Shown here piece by piece: positions 1-8,634 of a DNA stretch of 64,000 bases; the stretch's first letter is position 1, and each line of letters starts with the position of its first letter. The position numbers and the translations under genes were made by a program. The stretch is from Halalkalicoccus tibetensis. GTDB taxonomy: Archaea > Halobacteriota > Halobacteria > Halobacteriales > Halalkalicoccaceae. The DNA lies in assembly GCF_037996645.1 (NCBI RefSeq), contig NZ_JBBMXV010000003.1, forward strand, positions 755,364 through 819,363, given 5' to 3'. The notes below the pieces were generated by a model that worked only from the letters and a program-made list of their open reading frames with translations, did no database searches and was not told the DNA's origin.

Positions 1-308
1 AGGCCCAGCGCCGCGCCAGTAGTCGTAGAGAGGTTGATGCCGACGATCCCGAAGGCGTAGCCGCCGACGCCGAAGAAGGCGACCTGCCCGAAGCTGAGGA
101 TCCCGCAGTAGCCCCAGATCACACAGAGGCTGAGGCCGAGGATCCCGTACAGCAGGAAGAGCGAGGCGTTGGCGACCGCGTACGTCGAGGCCACCAGCGG
201 GTAGAGTGCGAGCGCGAACACCGCGAGCCCGAACCCCGTCCAGAAGCGATCGGAGGTCCCGCGGGTGTTCGGCCCGTCGAGAACCCCGCGGAGGTCGGTC
301 GGGTTCAT
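1..308 (-). CDS. urtC: Urea ABC transporter permease UrtC (partial, cut by window edge)
   Basis: This is the N-terminal 102 residues of a branched-chain-type ABC permease running off the left edge. The translation starts MNPTDLRGVLDGPNTRG and continues into hydrophobic helices with the LivM/UrtC-like stretch SLCVIWGYCGILSFGQVAFFG. Its ATG overlaps the stop of urtB (ATGA at 305-308), so it is the third gene of a urtA-urtB-urtC operon transcribed leftwards. Position behind a urea-type binding protein and opposite urease supports urea rather than amino acids as substrate, which is an inference from context. The ATPase genes urtD and urtE would be expected beyond the edge. Confidence 0.85.
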   Translation of the reverse strand, partial: MNPTDLRGVLDGPNTRGTSDRFWTGFGLAVFALALYPLVASTYAVANASLFLLYGILGLSLCVIWGYCGILSFGQVAFFGVGGYAFGIVGINLSTTTGAALG

Positions 309-1179
309 TCGCCGCCCTCCGCGCGTTTCGCGCGCCACGATTCGAGCAGTCCGGTGATCCCGCCCGGCAGCAGCCGGATGGCGAGGATCGCCGCGAGCAG
401 CATCGCGACCTGGCCGATGAACGTCCCCGCGAGGTTGGTGAAGGTGGCATTGACCAGTCCGAGAAGGCCGCCGGCGAGGGAGGTTCCCGCGAGTACCGAG
501 GGGCCGCCGACGACCACGGTGACGAACGCCTCGACGAGGAACGTCGCGCCGAGCTCGGGCGTCATCGTGACCGTCGGGGCGTAGAGCGCCCCCGTCAGCC
601 CGGCGAGCGCCGAACCCAGCCCGAAGGTCCCGAGATAGACCCGGTCGGTATCGACGCCCATCGAGCGCGCAGTGGGCTCGTCCTCCATCGTCGCGCGGGC
701 CTGCGTGCCGAACTCGGTGTACATGAACAGCCAGTACAATCCACCGAGGACCGCGATCGCGACGCCCGCGAGGAGGACGCGGTAGGCCGAGTAGGAGAAC
801 GCGCCATAGGTAATGCTCCCCAGCGGCGTGCCGATCTGGGACAGCGAGTTGCCGAAGACGATCCGCGAGAGCTGGATGACGACGAGGCTCAGGCCCCAGG
901 TCGCGACCATCGAGTCCAGCGGGCGGTGATAGAGCCGTCTCACTACCGTGCGTTCGAGAACGAGCCCGAAGACGGTCGTCGCGAGGACGCCGACGCCCAT
1001 CGCGACCGGGAGGGGCAGGCCCGCGCCGTCCCGTAGGCGCCCACGAGGATGAACTCGCCGTGTGCGAGGTTGATGATGCCCATCATGCCGAAGATGACCG
1101 CCAGGCCGACGGTCGCGAGCACGATGAAGGCGAAGCTATCCAGGAACTGGAACAGCAGGCTGAGTGCGTCGTATATCAT
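305..1179 (-). pseudogene. urtB: Urea ABC transporter permease UrtB, frameshifted
   Basis: Two frames together make one LivH/UrtB permease. Residues from 1179 read MIYDALSLLFQFLDSF through NLAHGEFILVGAYGT, the typical UrtB N-terminus, then go out of frame. The rest (GLPLPVAMGVGVLATTVFG to the stop at 305) continues in another frame. The crossover lies near 1010-1036. The span is 875 nt, one short of a 292-codon gene, so a single missing base restores a full-length protein. Start and stop overlap urtA and urtC by ATGA in the usual way, so the operon layout is intact. It is either a recent inactivation or a sequencing error in a GC-rich stretch. Confidence 0.8.
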
Positions 1180-2441
1180 AGGTCGTACTCCTCCTCGGGG
1201 AGGTACTGGGTCGTTTCGGGCTCGTCGGGCAGCGAACAGCCGACCTCTTCGAGGAAGCCCGCGCCGATGTACTGCTCCTCGCCGAAGGTGAGCTCGTGGT
1301 TCGCGTCCGCGTGGCCGATCCGCATGTGGTGGTTCATGTGGTGGGTGTCGCCGTCGAGCTCGATCGTGCCCTCCGGGGCGTCGATCGTGACGCCCTTCTC
1401 TAACTCCTCGATCACCGCCTCCTGGTCCGTCGTGCCGGCGCGTTCCGCGGCCTCGGCGTACATGTGGATCGAGAAGTAGTTGTTCTGGGCCTCCTGGTTG
1501 AGATAGGGCGCGTCGGGCCAGCGGTCGTAGAAGCGGGAGACGAACTCGTCGCTCTCGGGGGTACCGATCTCCTCCATGTAGTTGACCCCGACGTACATGT
1601 CCGAAAGGGCGGGCGGGCCGAGCCGGCGGTGCTCGTATCCCTGGGCCATCGTCGTCGAGCTCCCGATCGGTACGTCGAGACCCGCCGAGGCGCGCTGGTC
1701 GTAGAAGGAGGTGTGGTTCTGGCCGACCAGCATCGACATCACGAAGTCGGGGTCGGCCTGCTGGATCCGGTTGATCGTCGCGCCGAACTGTGAGACGTCG
1801 AGGGGAATGAACTCCTCGCCGATCACCTCGGCGCCGTTCTCCTCGGCGAGGATGCGCACCCAGTCGCCGGAGATCTGCCCGAAGTTGTAGTCGGCGGCGA
1901 TCGTGTAGATCCGGGGGCCGTACTCCTCGATCAGATAGGGAACCACCGCGCCGAGCTGCTGGCGGGCGGTCGCGCCGACGGGGAAGATCGTCGAGTCACA
2001 GACCCCGCCCTCGTACTGGGTGGTGTAGAAGTAGAGCTGGTCGTGCTGGTTGATCAGCGGGCGGATCGTCTCGCGGGCGGCACTGGAGTAGCCCGCCCAG
2101 AGCGCGTCGACGTTCTCCCGTTGGATCAGCCGGCGGGTCAGCTCCTGGTAGCGCTGGTTGTCGGACTGGGGGTCGGGGTCGAACAGCTCGATTTCCTTTC
2201 CCAGAATCCCGCCCGACTCGTTTATCTCCTCGACGGCGAGCACGCTGGTCTGCCACTTCGAGGTGCCGTTGAGCGCGAAGTCGCCCGATCGGTCCTCGAG
2301 CACGCCGATCCTGACGACGTCGTCGCCCCCGTCGGCGCTGCCCGTACAGCCGGCCGTCGCGGCCAGCCCCGCGGCCCCCGCCGCGAGGAACCCTCGGCGG
2401 GTGGATGAACGACCGCTTCTGGACGGGAACTCAGTCCCCAT
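1176..2441 (-). CDS. urtA: Urea ABC transporter substrate-binding lipoprotein UrtA
   Basis: 421 residues. The N-terminus has a twin-arginine motif (R15-R16 in STRRGFLAAG) and a lipobox ending at C32 (AATAGC), so it is probably Tat-exported and lipid-anchored at the cell surface. The mature part is a type I periplasmic-binding fold of the amide/urea group: IGVLEDRSGDFALNG near the start and QLYFYTTQYEGGVCDSTIF in the middle are typical of urea-binding UrtA/FmdD proteins. First gene of the urt operon; its stop overlaps the urtB start. It is divergent from urease, which fits a urea uptake-and-hydrolysis module. Confidence 0.92.
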   Translation of the reverse strand: MGTEFPSRSGRSSTRRGFLAAGAAGLAATAGCTGSADGGDDVVRIGVLEDRSGDFALNGTSKWQTSVLAVEEINESGGILGKEIELFDPDPQSDNQRYQELTRRLIQRENVDALWAGYSSAARETIRPLINQHDQLYFYTTQYEGGVCDSTIFPVGATARQQLGAVVPYLIEEYGPRIYTIAADYNFGQISGDWVRILAEENGAEVIGEEFIPLDVSQFGATINRIQQADPDFVMSMLVGQNHTSFYDQRASAGLDVPIGSSTTMAQGYEHRRLGPPALSDMYVGVNYMEEIGTPESDEFVSRFYDRWPDAPYLNQEAQNNYFSIHMYAEAAERAGTTDQEAVIEELEKGVTIDAPEGTIELDGDTHHMNHHMRIGHADANHELTFGEEQYIGAGFLEEVGCSLPDEPETTQYLPEEEYDL

Positions 2442-2863
2442 ATCCCCTAATACACTCTATCGGTGATTGTTCGTCCATTCGTCGTTGACGTGGATCGGTT
2501 CCGATACGGGCGTAAAAACCTTTCCCGTGGAGCCTTCCGCATTCATTAATCCTCACTACAGCGTATAATGATCCCCGTCTGTTCGGAAACCAACCAGACG
2601 TCCGTCGGGAAACGGGAGAGTGGCGAGGTTGAAACCGAACGACCGTAACGAGGCTCCGAGCAGTGCTGATGGGACTGGACGTTCGTCCACGAGGACTGCC
2701 CGTGCCGTCGGGCGTATGATCGAGCGGTCACATGTCGTCCGAATACGAGCCCATAAGACGACCGCAGCGGCGCGAACTGGACAAATATTTCATCGACGGC
2801 AACCCCTATACGAGGGCTCCCGAAAGGGAGCGGCATGAACGACCGACGGCGGAGGCGGGGGCG
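2442..2863. promoter_or_regulatory. Divergent promoter region between urtABC and the urease operon
   Basis: This 422-bp gap has no convincing gene. For urtA (minus) an A/T-rich element lies at about 2510-2522 (GTTTTTACG on the minus strand). For ureB (plus) a TATA-like ACAAATATTTC lies at about 2779-2789, some 75 bp before the ATG. An open frame upstream of ureB (from 2732) lacks homology to the UreB N-terminus and is best left as leader. A nitrogen regulator probably acts here, but I cannot identify its operator. Confidence 0.45.
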
Positions 2864-3229
2864 ATGAAGCCCGGGGAGCTGTTCCCGGCCGAGGGGCCGG
2901 TACGGATCAACGAGGGCCGCGAGACGGCGACGGTCGCCGTCGAGAACACGGGCGACCGTCCGGTGCAGGTCGGCTCGCACTTCCACTTCTTCGAGGTCAA
3001 CCCCGCACTGGAGTTCGACCGCGAGGCGAGTTACGGAACCCGTCTCGACGTGCCCGCGGGCACCGCGATCCGGTTCGAGCCGGGCGACCGCCAGGAGGTC
3101 CCGCTGGTGGCGATCGGTGGGGATCGAGTGATCCACGGGATGCACGGGCTCGTCGACGGCGATCTCGACGACGAACGCGAGGACGCGCTCGAACGCGCCC
3201 GCGAGGGCGGCTTCGGGGGGATCGACTGA
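2864..3229 (+). CDS. ureB: Urease subunit beta UreB
   Basis: 121 residues. The family hallmarks [18 protein letters not shown] and [10 protein letters not shown] are present, close to haloarchaeal UreB. The ATG at 2864 was chosen because [11 protein letters not shown] matches the conserved UreB start and a GGAGG lies at 2851-2855. A longer in-frame version from 2732 adds an unrelated 44-residue tail. UreB is a structural subunit of the cytoplasmic nickel urease trimer, with UreA and UreC. Its TGA overlaps the ureC ATG at 3229, so translation is probably coupled. Confidence 0.95.
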   Translation: MKPGELFPAEGPVRINEGRETATVAVENTGDRPVQVGSHFHFFEVNPALEFDREASYGTRLDVPAGTAIRFEPGDRQEVPLVAIGGDRVIHGMHGLVDGDLDDEREDALERAREGGFGGID

Positions 3230-4938
3230 TGCGGGAGATCGACCGCGATCGCTACACCCGGCTGTACGGCCCCACGGAGGGCGATCGGCTCCGGCTCGCC
3301 GACACCGACCTGATCGCGGAGGTCGAGCGCGATCACACCGAAAAGGGCGACGAGAGCGTCTTCGGCGGCGGGAAGACCCTGAGAGACGGCATGGGGATGT
3401 CCTCCGGGGTCACCAGCGAGGAGGGCGCGCTCGACTGGGTGCTGACCAACGTGACGGTGATCGATCCCGTGCTCGGGATCGAGAAGGGCGATCTCGGCAT
3501 CAAGGACGGTCGGATCGCCGGCCTCGGCTCGGCGGGCAACCCCGAGACGATGGACGGGGTGAGCGAGGAGCTGATCGTCGGCCCGGGCACCGACTCGATC
3601 CCCGGCGAGGGCCTCATCGCGACCCCGGGCGCGCTCGACATCCACGTCCATTTCAACACGCCCCAGCTCGCGGATCACGCCATCGCCAGCGGGGTCACCA
3701 CGATGATGGGCGGCGGGTTCGGTGGGGGTGCGACGACCGCGACCCCGGGCCCCCGAAACGTCGAGATGCTGTTGCGGGCGGCCGACGAGTGGCCCGTCAA
3801 CGTCGGCGTCTACGGCAAGGGCAGCGCAAGCCGGCCCGCTCCCTTGAGAGAACAGATCGAGGCCGGCGCCTGCGGGCTGAAGGTCCACGAGGACTGGGGG
3901 GCGACCCCCGCCGCGATCGACACCTGTCTCGAGGTCGCCGGCGAGACCGATATCCAGGTCTGCCTCCATACCGACACCCTCAACGAGTCGGGCTTCGTCG
4001 AGGAGACCTTCGACGCGATCGACGGGCGGACGATTCACACCTTCCACATCGAGGGCGCGGGCGGGGGCCACGCCCCGGACGTCCTCGAACTGGTCAGCCA
4101 CCCCCACATGCTGCCCTCCTCGACGAACCCCTCGATGCCTTTCACCGAGAACACGTTCGACGAGCACCTCGACATGGTGATGGTCTGTCACCACCTCAAC
4201 CCCGACGTCCCGGAGGACGTCGCGTTCGCCGAGTCGCGCATCCGCGCGGAGACGCTCGGCGCCGAGGACGTGCTCCACGACCGGGGCGCGATCAGCATGA
4301 TGGCGACCGACTCGATGGCGATGGGACGCCAGGCCGAACTGATAAACCGCACCTGGCAGACCGCCCACAAGATGAAACGCCAGCGCGGGCCGTTGCCGGG
4401 CGACGAGGGGACGGACAACGACAACTCTCGGATCCTGCGATACATCGCGAAGTACACCATCAACCCCGCGATCACGGCGGGGATCAGTTCTCATGTCGGG
4501 TCGCTCGAACCCGGCAAGCTCGCGGACGTCGTCCTCTGGAAGCCCGACTTCTTCGGGGCCAAACCCGAGTGGGTCCTGAAGGGGGGCTACCCCGCATCGG
4601 CGAACATGGGCGAGGCCAACGGCTCGCTGATGACCTGCGAGCCAAAGCGCCAGCGTCCCTGGTTCGGTGCCGAAGGAACGGCCCGCCACGCCACCAGCAT
4701 GACGTTCGTCAGCAACGCGGCCGCGGAGGCCGGCGTCGGCGACGAGTACGACCTCCAGTCGGCGGTCGTTCCGGTGGAGGACACCCGCCCGCTGTCGAAG
4801 GAGGACATGGTCCGCAACACGTACTGCCCCGAGGACCTCGAGGTCGATTCGGAGACGTTCGAGGTGTTCATCGACGGCGAGCCGGTGACCTCCGAGCCCG
4901 CGGAGGAACTGCCCCTGACCCAGCGCTACCTGCTCTGA
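3229..4938 (+). CDS. ureC: Urease subunit alpha UreC (catalytic)
   Basis: 569 residues, normal length. It hydrolyses urea to ammonia and carbamate at a di-nickel centre. Visible active-site elements are HVHFNTPQ (first His pair), K218 in GLKVHEDWG (the lysine that becomes carbamylated and bridges the nickels), HTDTLNESG, the flap region [16 protein letters not shown], and the downstream Asp region [10 protein letters not shown]. Nothing essential seems missing. Second gene of the ureBCAGDEF operon; a 27-bp gap follows before ureA, the only real gap within the operon. Confidence 0.98.
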   Translation: MREIDRDRYTRLYGPTEGDRLRLADTDLIAEVERDHTEKGDESVFGGGKTLRDGMGMSSGVTSEEGALDWVLTNVTVIDPVLGIEKGDLGIKDGRIAGLGSAGNPETMDGVSEELIVGPGTDSIPGEGLIATPGALDIHVHFNTPQLADHAIASGVTTMMGGGFGGGATTATPGPRNVEMLLRAADEWPVNVGVYGKGSASRPAPLREQIEAGACGLKVHEDWGATPAAIDTCLEVAGETDIQVCLHTDTLNESGFVEETFDAIDGRTIHTFHIEGAGGGHAPDVLELVSHPHMLPSSTNPSMPFTENTFDEHLDMVMVCHHLNPDVPEDVAFAESRIRAETLGAEDVLHDRGAISMMATDSMAMGRQAELINRTWQTAHKMKRQRGPLPGDEGTDNDNSRILRYIAKYTINPAITAGISSHVGSLEPGKLADVVLWKPDFFGAKPEWVLKGGYPASANMGEANGSLMTCEPKRQRPWFGAEGTARHATSMTFVSNAAAEAGVGDEYDLQSAVVPVEDTRPLSKEDMVRNTYCPEDLEVDSETFEVFIDGEPVTSEPAEELPLTQRYLL

Positions 4939-4965
4939 AACCTCCCACTACCCACCCACTGCAAC

Positions 4966-5298
4966 ATGAACCTAACACCCAAGGAGGAAGAACGCGTTCA
5001 GCTCTTCAACGTCGCACAGATGGCCCGCCGGCGCAAGGAGCGCGGCGTGTCGCTCAACCACCCCGAATCCGTCGCCTACATCGCCGACTGGGTCTGCGAG
5101 GGCGCCCGCGAGGGGAAAAGCGTCGCCGAACTGCGCTCGGAGGCGACCCAACTGCTCACCCGCGAGGACGTCATGGAGGGCGTCCCCGAGATGATCGACA
5201 TGGTGCAGGTCGAGCCCGTCTTCCCCGACGGGACGAAGCTCGTGACTGTCCACGATCCCATCCGATTGGACGACGCCGAGGAGGGATCGCGAGAATGA
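4966..5298 (+). CDS. ureA: Urease subunit gamma UreA
   Basis: 110 residues, starting [23 protein letters not shown]. It contains [21 protein letters not shown] and [20 protein letters not shown], both diagnostic of UreA. It is a small structural subunit of urease. The order beta-alpha-gamma differs from the common bacterial order gamma-beta-alpha and is the arrangement known from haloarchaeal urease operons. Its stop TGA (5296-5298) overlaps the ureG ATG at 5295, so accessory genes are translationally coupled to the enzyme genes. Confidence 0.95.
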   Translation: MNLTPKEEERVQLFNVAQMARRRKERGVSLNHPESVAYIADWVCEGAREGKSVAELRSEATQLLTREDVMEGVPEMIDMVQVEPVFPDGTKLVTVHDPIRLDDAEEGSRE

Positions 5299-5921
5299 GT
5301 AGCCAACCCACCCACCGGGACGTACCCACCGTGGGGATCGGCGGGCCCGTCGGCTCCGGAAAGACCGCCCTCATAAAACGGCTCGTCCCGAAGCTCAAGG
5401 ACTCCGGGTTGAAGATCGGCGTGATCGCCAACGACATCCTCACCCAGGAGGACGCGGAGCAGTTCAAGCGAGCCTTCGCCGGCGAGATCCCCGAGGACCT
5501 CGTCGTCGGCGTCGAGACCGGCGCCTGCCCCCATACGGGAATCCGCGAGGACCCCTCGATGAACCTCGCGGCGATCGACTCGTTTCTCAAGGAGTACCCC
5601 GATCTCGACCTCGTCATCCTCGAGAGCGGCGGGGACAACCTCGCGGCGACGTTCAACCCCGAGCTCGCCGACTACTACGCGTTCGTCATCTCGACCGCCG
5701 AGGGCGACGACATCCCCCGGAAACGCGGGCCGGGGGTCGTCGAGGCCGACCTGCTCGTGATCAACAAGACCGACCTCGCCGAGCACGTCGGGGCGGATCT
5801 GGACGTGATGCGGGCGGACGCGGCCGACGTGCGCGAGGGGCCGTCGATCTTCACGAACTGCAAGACGGGCGACGGGATCGACGACGTGGTCGAGGACATC
5901 TCCGACCGGGTGCTGTTCTGA
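5295..5921 (+). CDS. ureG: Urease accessory GTPase UreG
   Basis: 208 residues. UreG is a SIMIBI-class GTPase that delivers nickel to apo-urease in complex with UreD and UreF. The P-loop GPVGSGKT is at about residues 17-24. The nickel-binding Cys-Pro-His is C78-P79-H80 in [24 protein letters not shown] and the guanine-specificity motif NKTDL are present. The ATG at 5295 overlaps the ureA stop; the protein ends with TGA overlapping the ureD ATG at 5921. A longer open frame upstream is out-of-frame reading of ureC and is not coding. Confidence 0.96.
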   Translation: MSSQPTHRDVPTVGIGGPVGSGKTALIKRLVPKLKDSGLKIGVIANDILTQEDAEQFKRAFAGEIPEDLVVGVETGACPHTGIREDPSMNLAAIDSFLKEYPDLDLVILESGGDNLAATFNPELADYYAFVISTAEGDDIPRKRGPGVVEADLLVINKTDLAEHVGADLDVMRADAADVREGPSIFTNCKTGDGIDDVVEDISDRVLF

Positions 5922-6814
5922 TGGCCGCGGAGTCGCTGCCCGCCGCTTTCGAGGGCTACGCCGCGGAGGAGACCTCGACCCCTGCGGCATCGCCCGGCAA
6001 GGACGGCCGGCTCGAACTCACGTTCGCGCCCGATTCCTCGGGGGTGACCCGTTCGATCCGTGAGTACGTCGAGGTCCCCTTCCACCTGACCCGCGGGCTG
6101 TACCACGACCCCGAGCCGGGGTTGGTGACGCGCTGTGTCCAGACGCCGACCGGCGGGGTCGCACAGGGGGACCGCCATCGGACCGAGATCGTCGCGAAAC
6201 CGGGCGCGAAGGCCCACGTCACCGGCCAGAGCGCGACGAAGGTCCAGTCGATGGACCGCAACTACGCCGGCATCTCGGTCGACCTCGAGGTCGGGGAGGG
6301 TGCGTACCTCGAGCACCTCCCCGAGCCGCTGATCCTCCACGAGGGGACTCGCTGTCTGCAGACCGCCGACGTGACGCTGCACGAGGGCGGCACGCTCCTG
6401 TTCACCGACGTCGTCGTTCCCGGACGCCTGGCCCGCGGCGAGCGCTTCGCCTACGACCGCTATCGCTCCCGGTTTCACGCCGAGGCGCCCAACGGGACGC
6501 CCCTCCTTCGGGACGACATCGACCTCGCGCCCGACGACCGATCGCCCGAATCGCCTGGCGTGCTCGGCGAGTACGCGGTCGTCGGCTCGCTGTATGCGCT
6601 GGGAATCGACGGGCCCGAGTCGCTCACCGACGCGATCCACGACCGCCTCGCTGGCGAGGCCCACGTCGGCGTGACGCTCGCCCCCGACGACCGGGGCGTG
6701 ATCGTCCGCGCGCTCGCGGATCGACGCGCGCCCGTGACCGACGCGCTCCGGGGGGCGTGGGCGGCCGTCCGCGAGGCGAACCTGGGATCGGAGATCCCGG
6801 AGGCCCGCCCGTGA
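5921..6814 (+). CDS. ureD: Urease accessory protein UreD (UreH)
   Basis: 297 residues. It carries UreD-type blocks: PFHLTRGLYHDPEPGL, QTPTGGVAQGDRH, and KAHVTGQSATKVQSMDRNYA followed by YLEHLPEPLILHEG. UreD is the scaffold that docks UreF and UreG on apo-urease during nickel insertion, in the cytoplasm. Start overlaps the ureG stop; its own stop overlaps the GTG start of ureE (GTGA at 6811). An N-terminal extension of about 30 residues precedes the conserved core, common in haloarchaea. Confidence 0.92.
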   Translation: MAAESLPAAFEGYAAEETSTPAASPGKDGRLELTFAPDSSGVTRSIREYVEVPFHLTRGLYHDPEPGLVTRCVQTPTGGVAQGDRHRTEIVAKPGAKAHVTGQSATKVQSMDRNYAGISVDLEVGEGAYLEHLPEPLILHEGTRCLQTADVTLHEGGTLLFTDVVVPGRLARGERFAYDRYRSRFHAEAPNGTPLLRDDIDLAPDDRSPESPGVLGEYAVVGSLYALGIDGPESLTDAIHDRLAGEAHVGVTLAPDDRGVIVRALADRRAPVTDALRGAWAAVREANLGSEIPEARP

Positions 6815-7383
6815 TCGTGAGCCGCGAGGTGCTCGGCACCATCGAGGAACTGGCCGAGGAGCGTGCGGTTCACGAGGAGCAGGGGACTCTCGAAACGGTC
6901 TCGGTGAGCGAGCGCGAGCGCAACCGCTCGCGGTTCAAGACGGAGCTCGGGGACGGCACCGAGCTCGGGGTGGTGCTCGGGGACCGCGAGCTCTCGCCGG
7001 GCGACGTCCTCGTCGAGGACGACGAGCGGATGGTCGTCGTCGAGTTCGAACGCCGGGAGGTGCTCGTGGTCTCGGTCCCCGAGATGAGTTGGAGAGAAGC
7101 GCTCGAGCTGGGCCACCACATGGGCAACCAGCACTGGGAGCTCGCGATCCGCGGCGACGAGCTGCTGGTCCCGATCGCCGGGGAGCGCCGGCTGATGGAG
7201 CGGACCCTCCGTGAGGAGCTGCCGGACGGTGCGGAGATCGGCGTCGAGTCGGTCGACCCGGAGCTGTTCGACGACGCTGACCGTGACCACGACCACTCCC
7301 ACGGGGGCGACGACCACGGACGCTCGCACGATCACGATCACGGACGTAACCACGGCTCGGCACACGCCCACGGGGAGCACTGA
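6811..7383 (+). CDS. ureE: Urease accessory nickel chaperone UreE
   Basis: 190 residues from the GTG at 6811, chosen because it overlaps the ureD stop and gives VIVSREVLGTIEE as the expected start. The body has a UreE N-terminal domain and the metal-binding core GHHMGNQHWELAI. The last 35 residues are extremely His/Asp-rich (DHDHSHGGDDHGRSHDHDHG), a nickel-storage tail like that of bacterial His-rich UreE. It supplies Ni2+ to UreG/UreDF. Stop overlaps the ureF ATG at 7383. Confidence 0.93.
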   Translation: MIVSREVLGTIEELAEERAVHEEQGTLETVSVSERERNRSRFKTELGDGTELGVVLGDRELSPGDVLVEDDERMVVVEFERREVLVVSVPEMSWREALELGHHMGNQHWELAIRGDELLVPIAGERRLMERTLREELPDGAEIGVESVDPELFDDADRDHDHSHGGDDHGRSHDHDHGRNHGSAHAHGEH

Positions 7384-8069
7384 TGGCCGGGAACGACGGC
7401 GGGCTGCTCGCGGCGCTCCGGCTGGCCGATTCCTTCCTCCCCGTGGGCTCCTACACCCTCTCGTACGGTCTCGAGTCGTTCGTCGAGGAGGACCGGGTCG
7501 AGGACGGCGACGACCTTCGAGAACTCCTCGCGGACTACCTCCGCGGGCAGGTCGGCCCCTGTGACATGGTCGCGCTGTCGGCGGCCCACCGGGCGGCCCG
7601 CGAGGAGGACCTCGAGCGCCTCGCGCGGGTCGACGACCGGCTCCACGCGACGCTGCTCCCCAGCGAGTCCCGCGAGAGCTCGCTGACCTCGGGCCGGCGG
7701 TTGCTCGACGTCGTCGGGGGCGAGGACGGGTTCGTCGATCGCTATGCCGACGACGTCGACGGTTCGGTCCGCGGCCACCACCCGGTCGCGATGGGCGTCG
7801 TGACCGCTGCGAAGGGGATCTCGGAGCGAGAGGCGCGGCTCGTCTTCGGCTACGCCTTCGTCACCGGGCTGTTGGGTGCGGCCCAGCGGCTCCTTCGACT
7901 CGGCCACACCGAGATCCAGGTCATCCTCCACGACCTCTTTCCCGTGATCGAGGAGGTCGAGCGGGAGGCCGCGGGGAGGGAGCTGGCGGAGCTCCGCTCG
8001 ACCGTACCGCTGATCGACGTCGAGGGGATGCGCCACGAACGGGCCGAGCGGCGGCTGTTCGTCAGCTAG
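7383..8069 (+). CDS. ureF: Urease accessory protein UreF
   Basis: 228 residues, starting with the UreF hallmark [25 protein letters not shown], with GRRLLDVV and HHPVAMGV later on. It is an all-helical protein that joins UreD and regulates the UreG GTPase during urease maturation. Last gene of ureBCAGDEF. Its end overlaps the convergent aIF1A gene by 8 bp (8062-8069), so the operon ends tail-to-tail against a housekeeping gene with no room for a separate terminator. Confidence 0.94.
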   Translation: MAGNDGGLLAALRLADSFLPVGSYTLSYGLESFVEEDRVEDGDDLRELLADYLRGQVGPCDMVALSAAHRAAREEDLERLARVDDRLHATLLPSESRESSLTSGRRLLDVVGGEDGFVDRYADDVDGSVRGHHPVAMGVVTAAKGISEREARLVFGYAFVTGLLGAAQRLLRLGHTEIQVILHDLFPVIEEVEREAAGRELAELRSTVPLIDVEGMRHERAERRLFVS

Positions 8070-8355
8070 GGATGTGACCTTCCTCGCGCAGCTGCTCGGC
8101 CTCGCTCTGCTCGTAGCGATGGGTCACGTCGGCCTTCTCGTCCTGCCAGTCCCAGGGCTCGACCAACACGACGTCGTCCTCGCGGATCCAGACGCGCTTT
8201 CGCATCCGGCCCGGGATCCGCGCGGTCCGCTCCTGCCCGTCGGCACACCGGACTTCGATCCGGTTGGCGCCGAGCATCTCGGTCACGGCGGCGAACACCT
8301 CACCGTCCTCGGGCATGCGGAGGTCCGTCCGTCCCCCGCTCTCGTCGTCGCTCAT
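8062..8355 (-). CDS. eif1a: Translation initiation factor aIF1A
   Basis: 97 residues with the S1-like OB fold of aIF1[49 protein letters not shown]. It binds the 30S A site and aids scanning and initiator tRNA placement. The start MSDDESGG at 8355 gives the normal haloarchaeal length and short acidic N-tail. The much longer open frame upstream is antisense or out-of-frame to the DUF460 gene and is not used. Single-gene unit with its own promoter. Confidence 0.95.
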   Translation of the reverse strand: MSDDESGGRTDLRMPEDGEVFAAVTEMLGANRIEVRCADGQERTARIPGRMRKRVWIREDDVVLVEPWDWQDEKADVTHRYEQSEAEQLREEGHIPS

Positions 8356-8445
8356 CGCCACGATTTCGACCGGATCGTTTTTAAATCCGACGCCGACGCG
8401 CGCCGGGGTCAGGGGATTTATGCCGGGTGCGGACCCAGCCACGCC

Positions 8446-8634
8446 ATGTTCGACAGACTCGACGCCGTCGGTGTCTTCGGCCTCCTGCTCGTGCTCGCCG
8501 GGCTCGCGCTCGTCGCCCTCGAGAACCTCCTGATCGCCGGCGGGCTCGTGCTCGTCCTTCTCGGGCTGGGGCTCGCCGTGAAGTCGCTGGTCTCGGGGAT
8601 GCTCTCGGCGTTCGGGATGGGCGGGATGTTCTAG
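8446..8634 (+). CDS. Small conserved haloarchaeal membrane protein (DUF7470-like)
   Basis: 62 residues: [19 protein letters not shown], then two hydrophobic helices separated by ENLLIAGG, ending [13 protein letters not shown]. The ATG at 8446 lies 90 bp from the divergent aIF1A start. It resembles the small two-helix proteins annotated DUF7470 in haloarchaea; the DUF number is from memory. Function unknown. Its stop codon overlaps the stop of the convergent DUF460 gene (8631-8634). Confidence 0.75.
   Translation: MFDRLDAVGVFGLLLVLAGLALVALENLLIAGGLVLVLLGLGLAVKSLVSGMLSAFGMGGMF

Noticed and set aside
2732..2863. N-terminal extension of UreB ([16 protein letters not shown])
   Set aside because: Not part of UreB in the family; the ATG at 2864 has a Shine-Dalgarno and matches the conserved start. 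The upstream TATA-like element lies inside this extension.
3789..5294. Long plus-strand open frame running across ureC and ureA into ureG
   Set aside because: Arg/Gly-rich low-complexity translation in an alternate frame of genes with clear homology; only its last 208 codons (ureG) are real.
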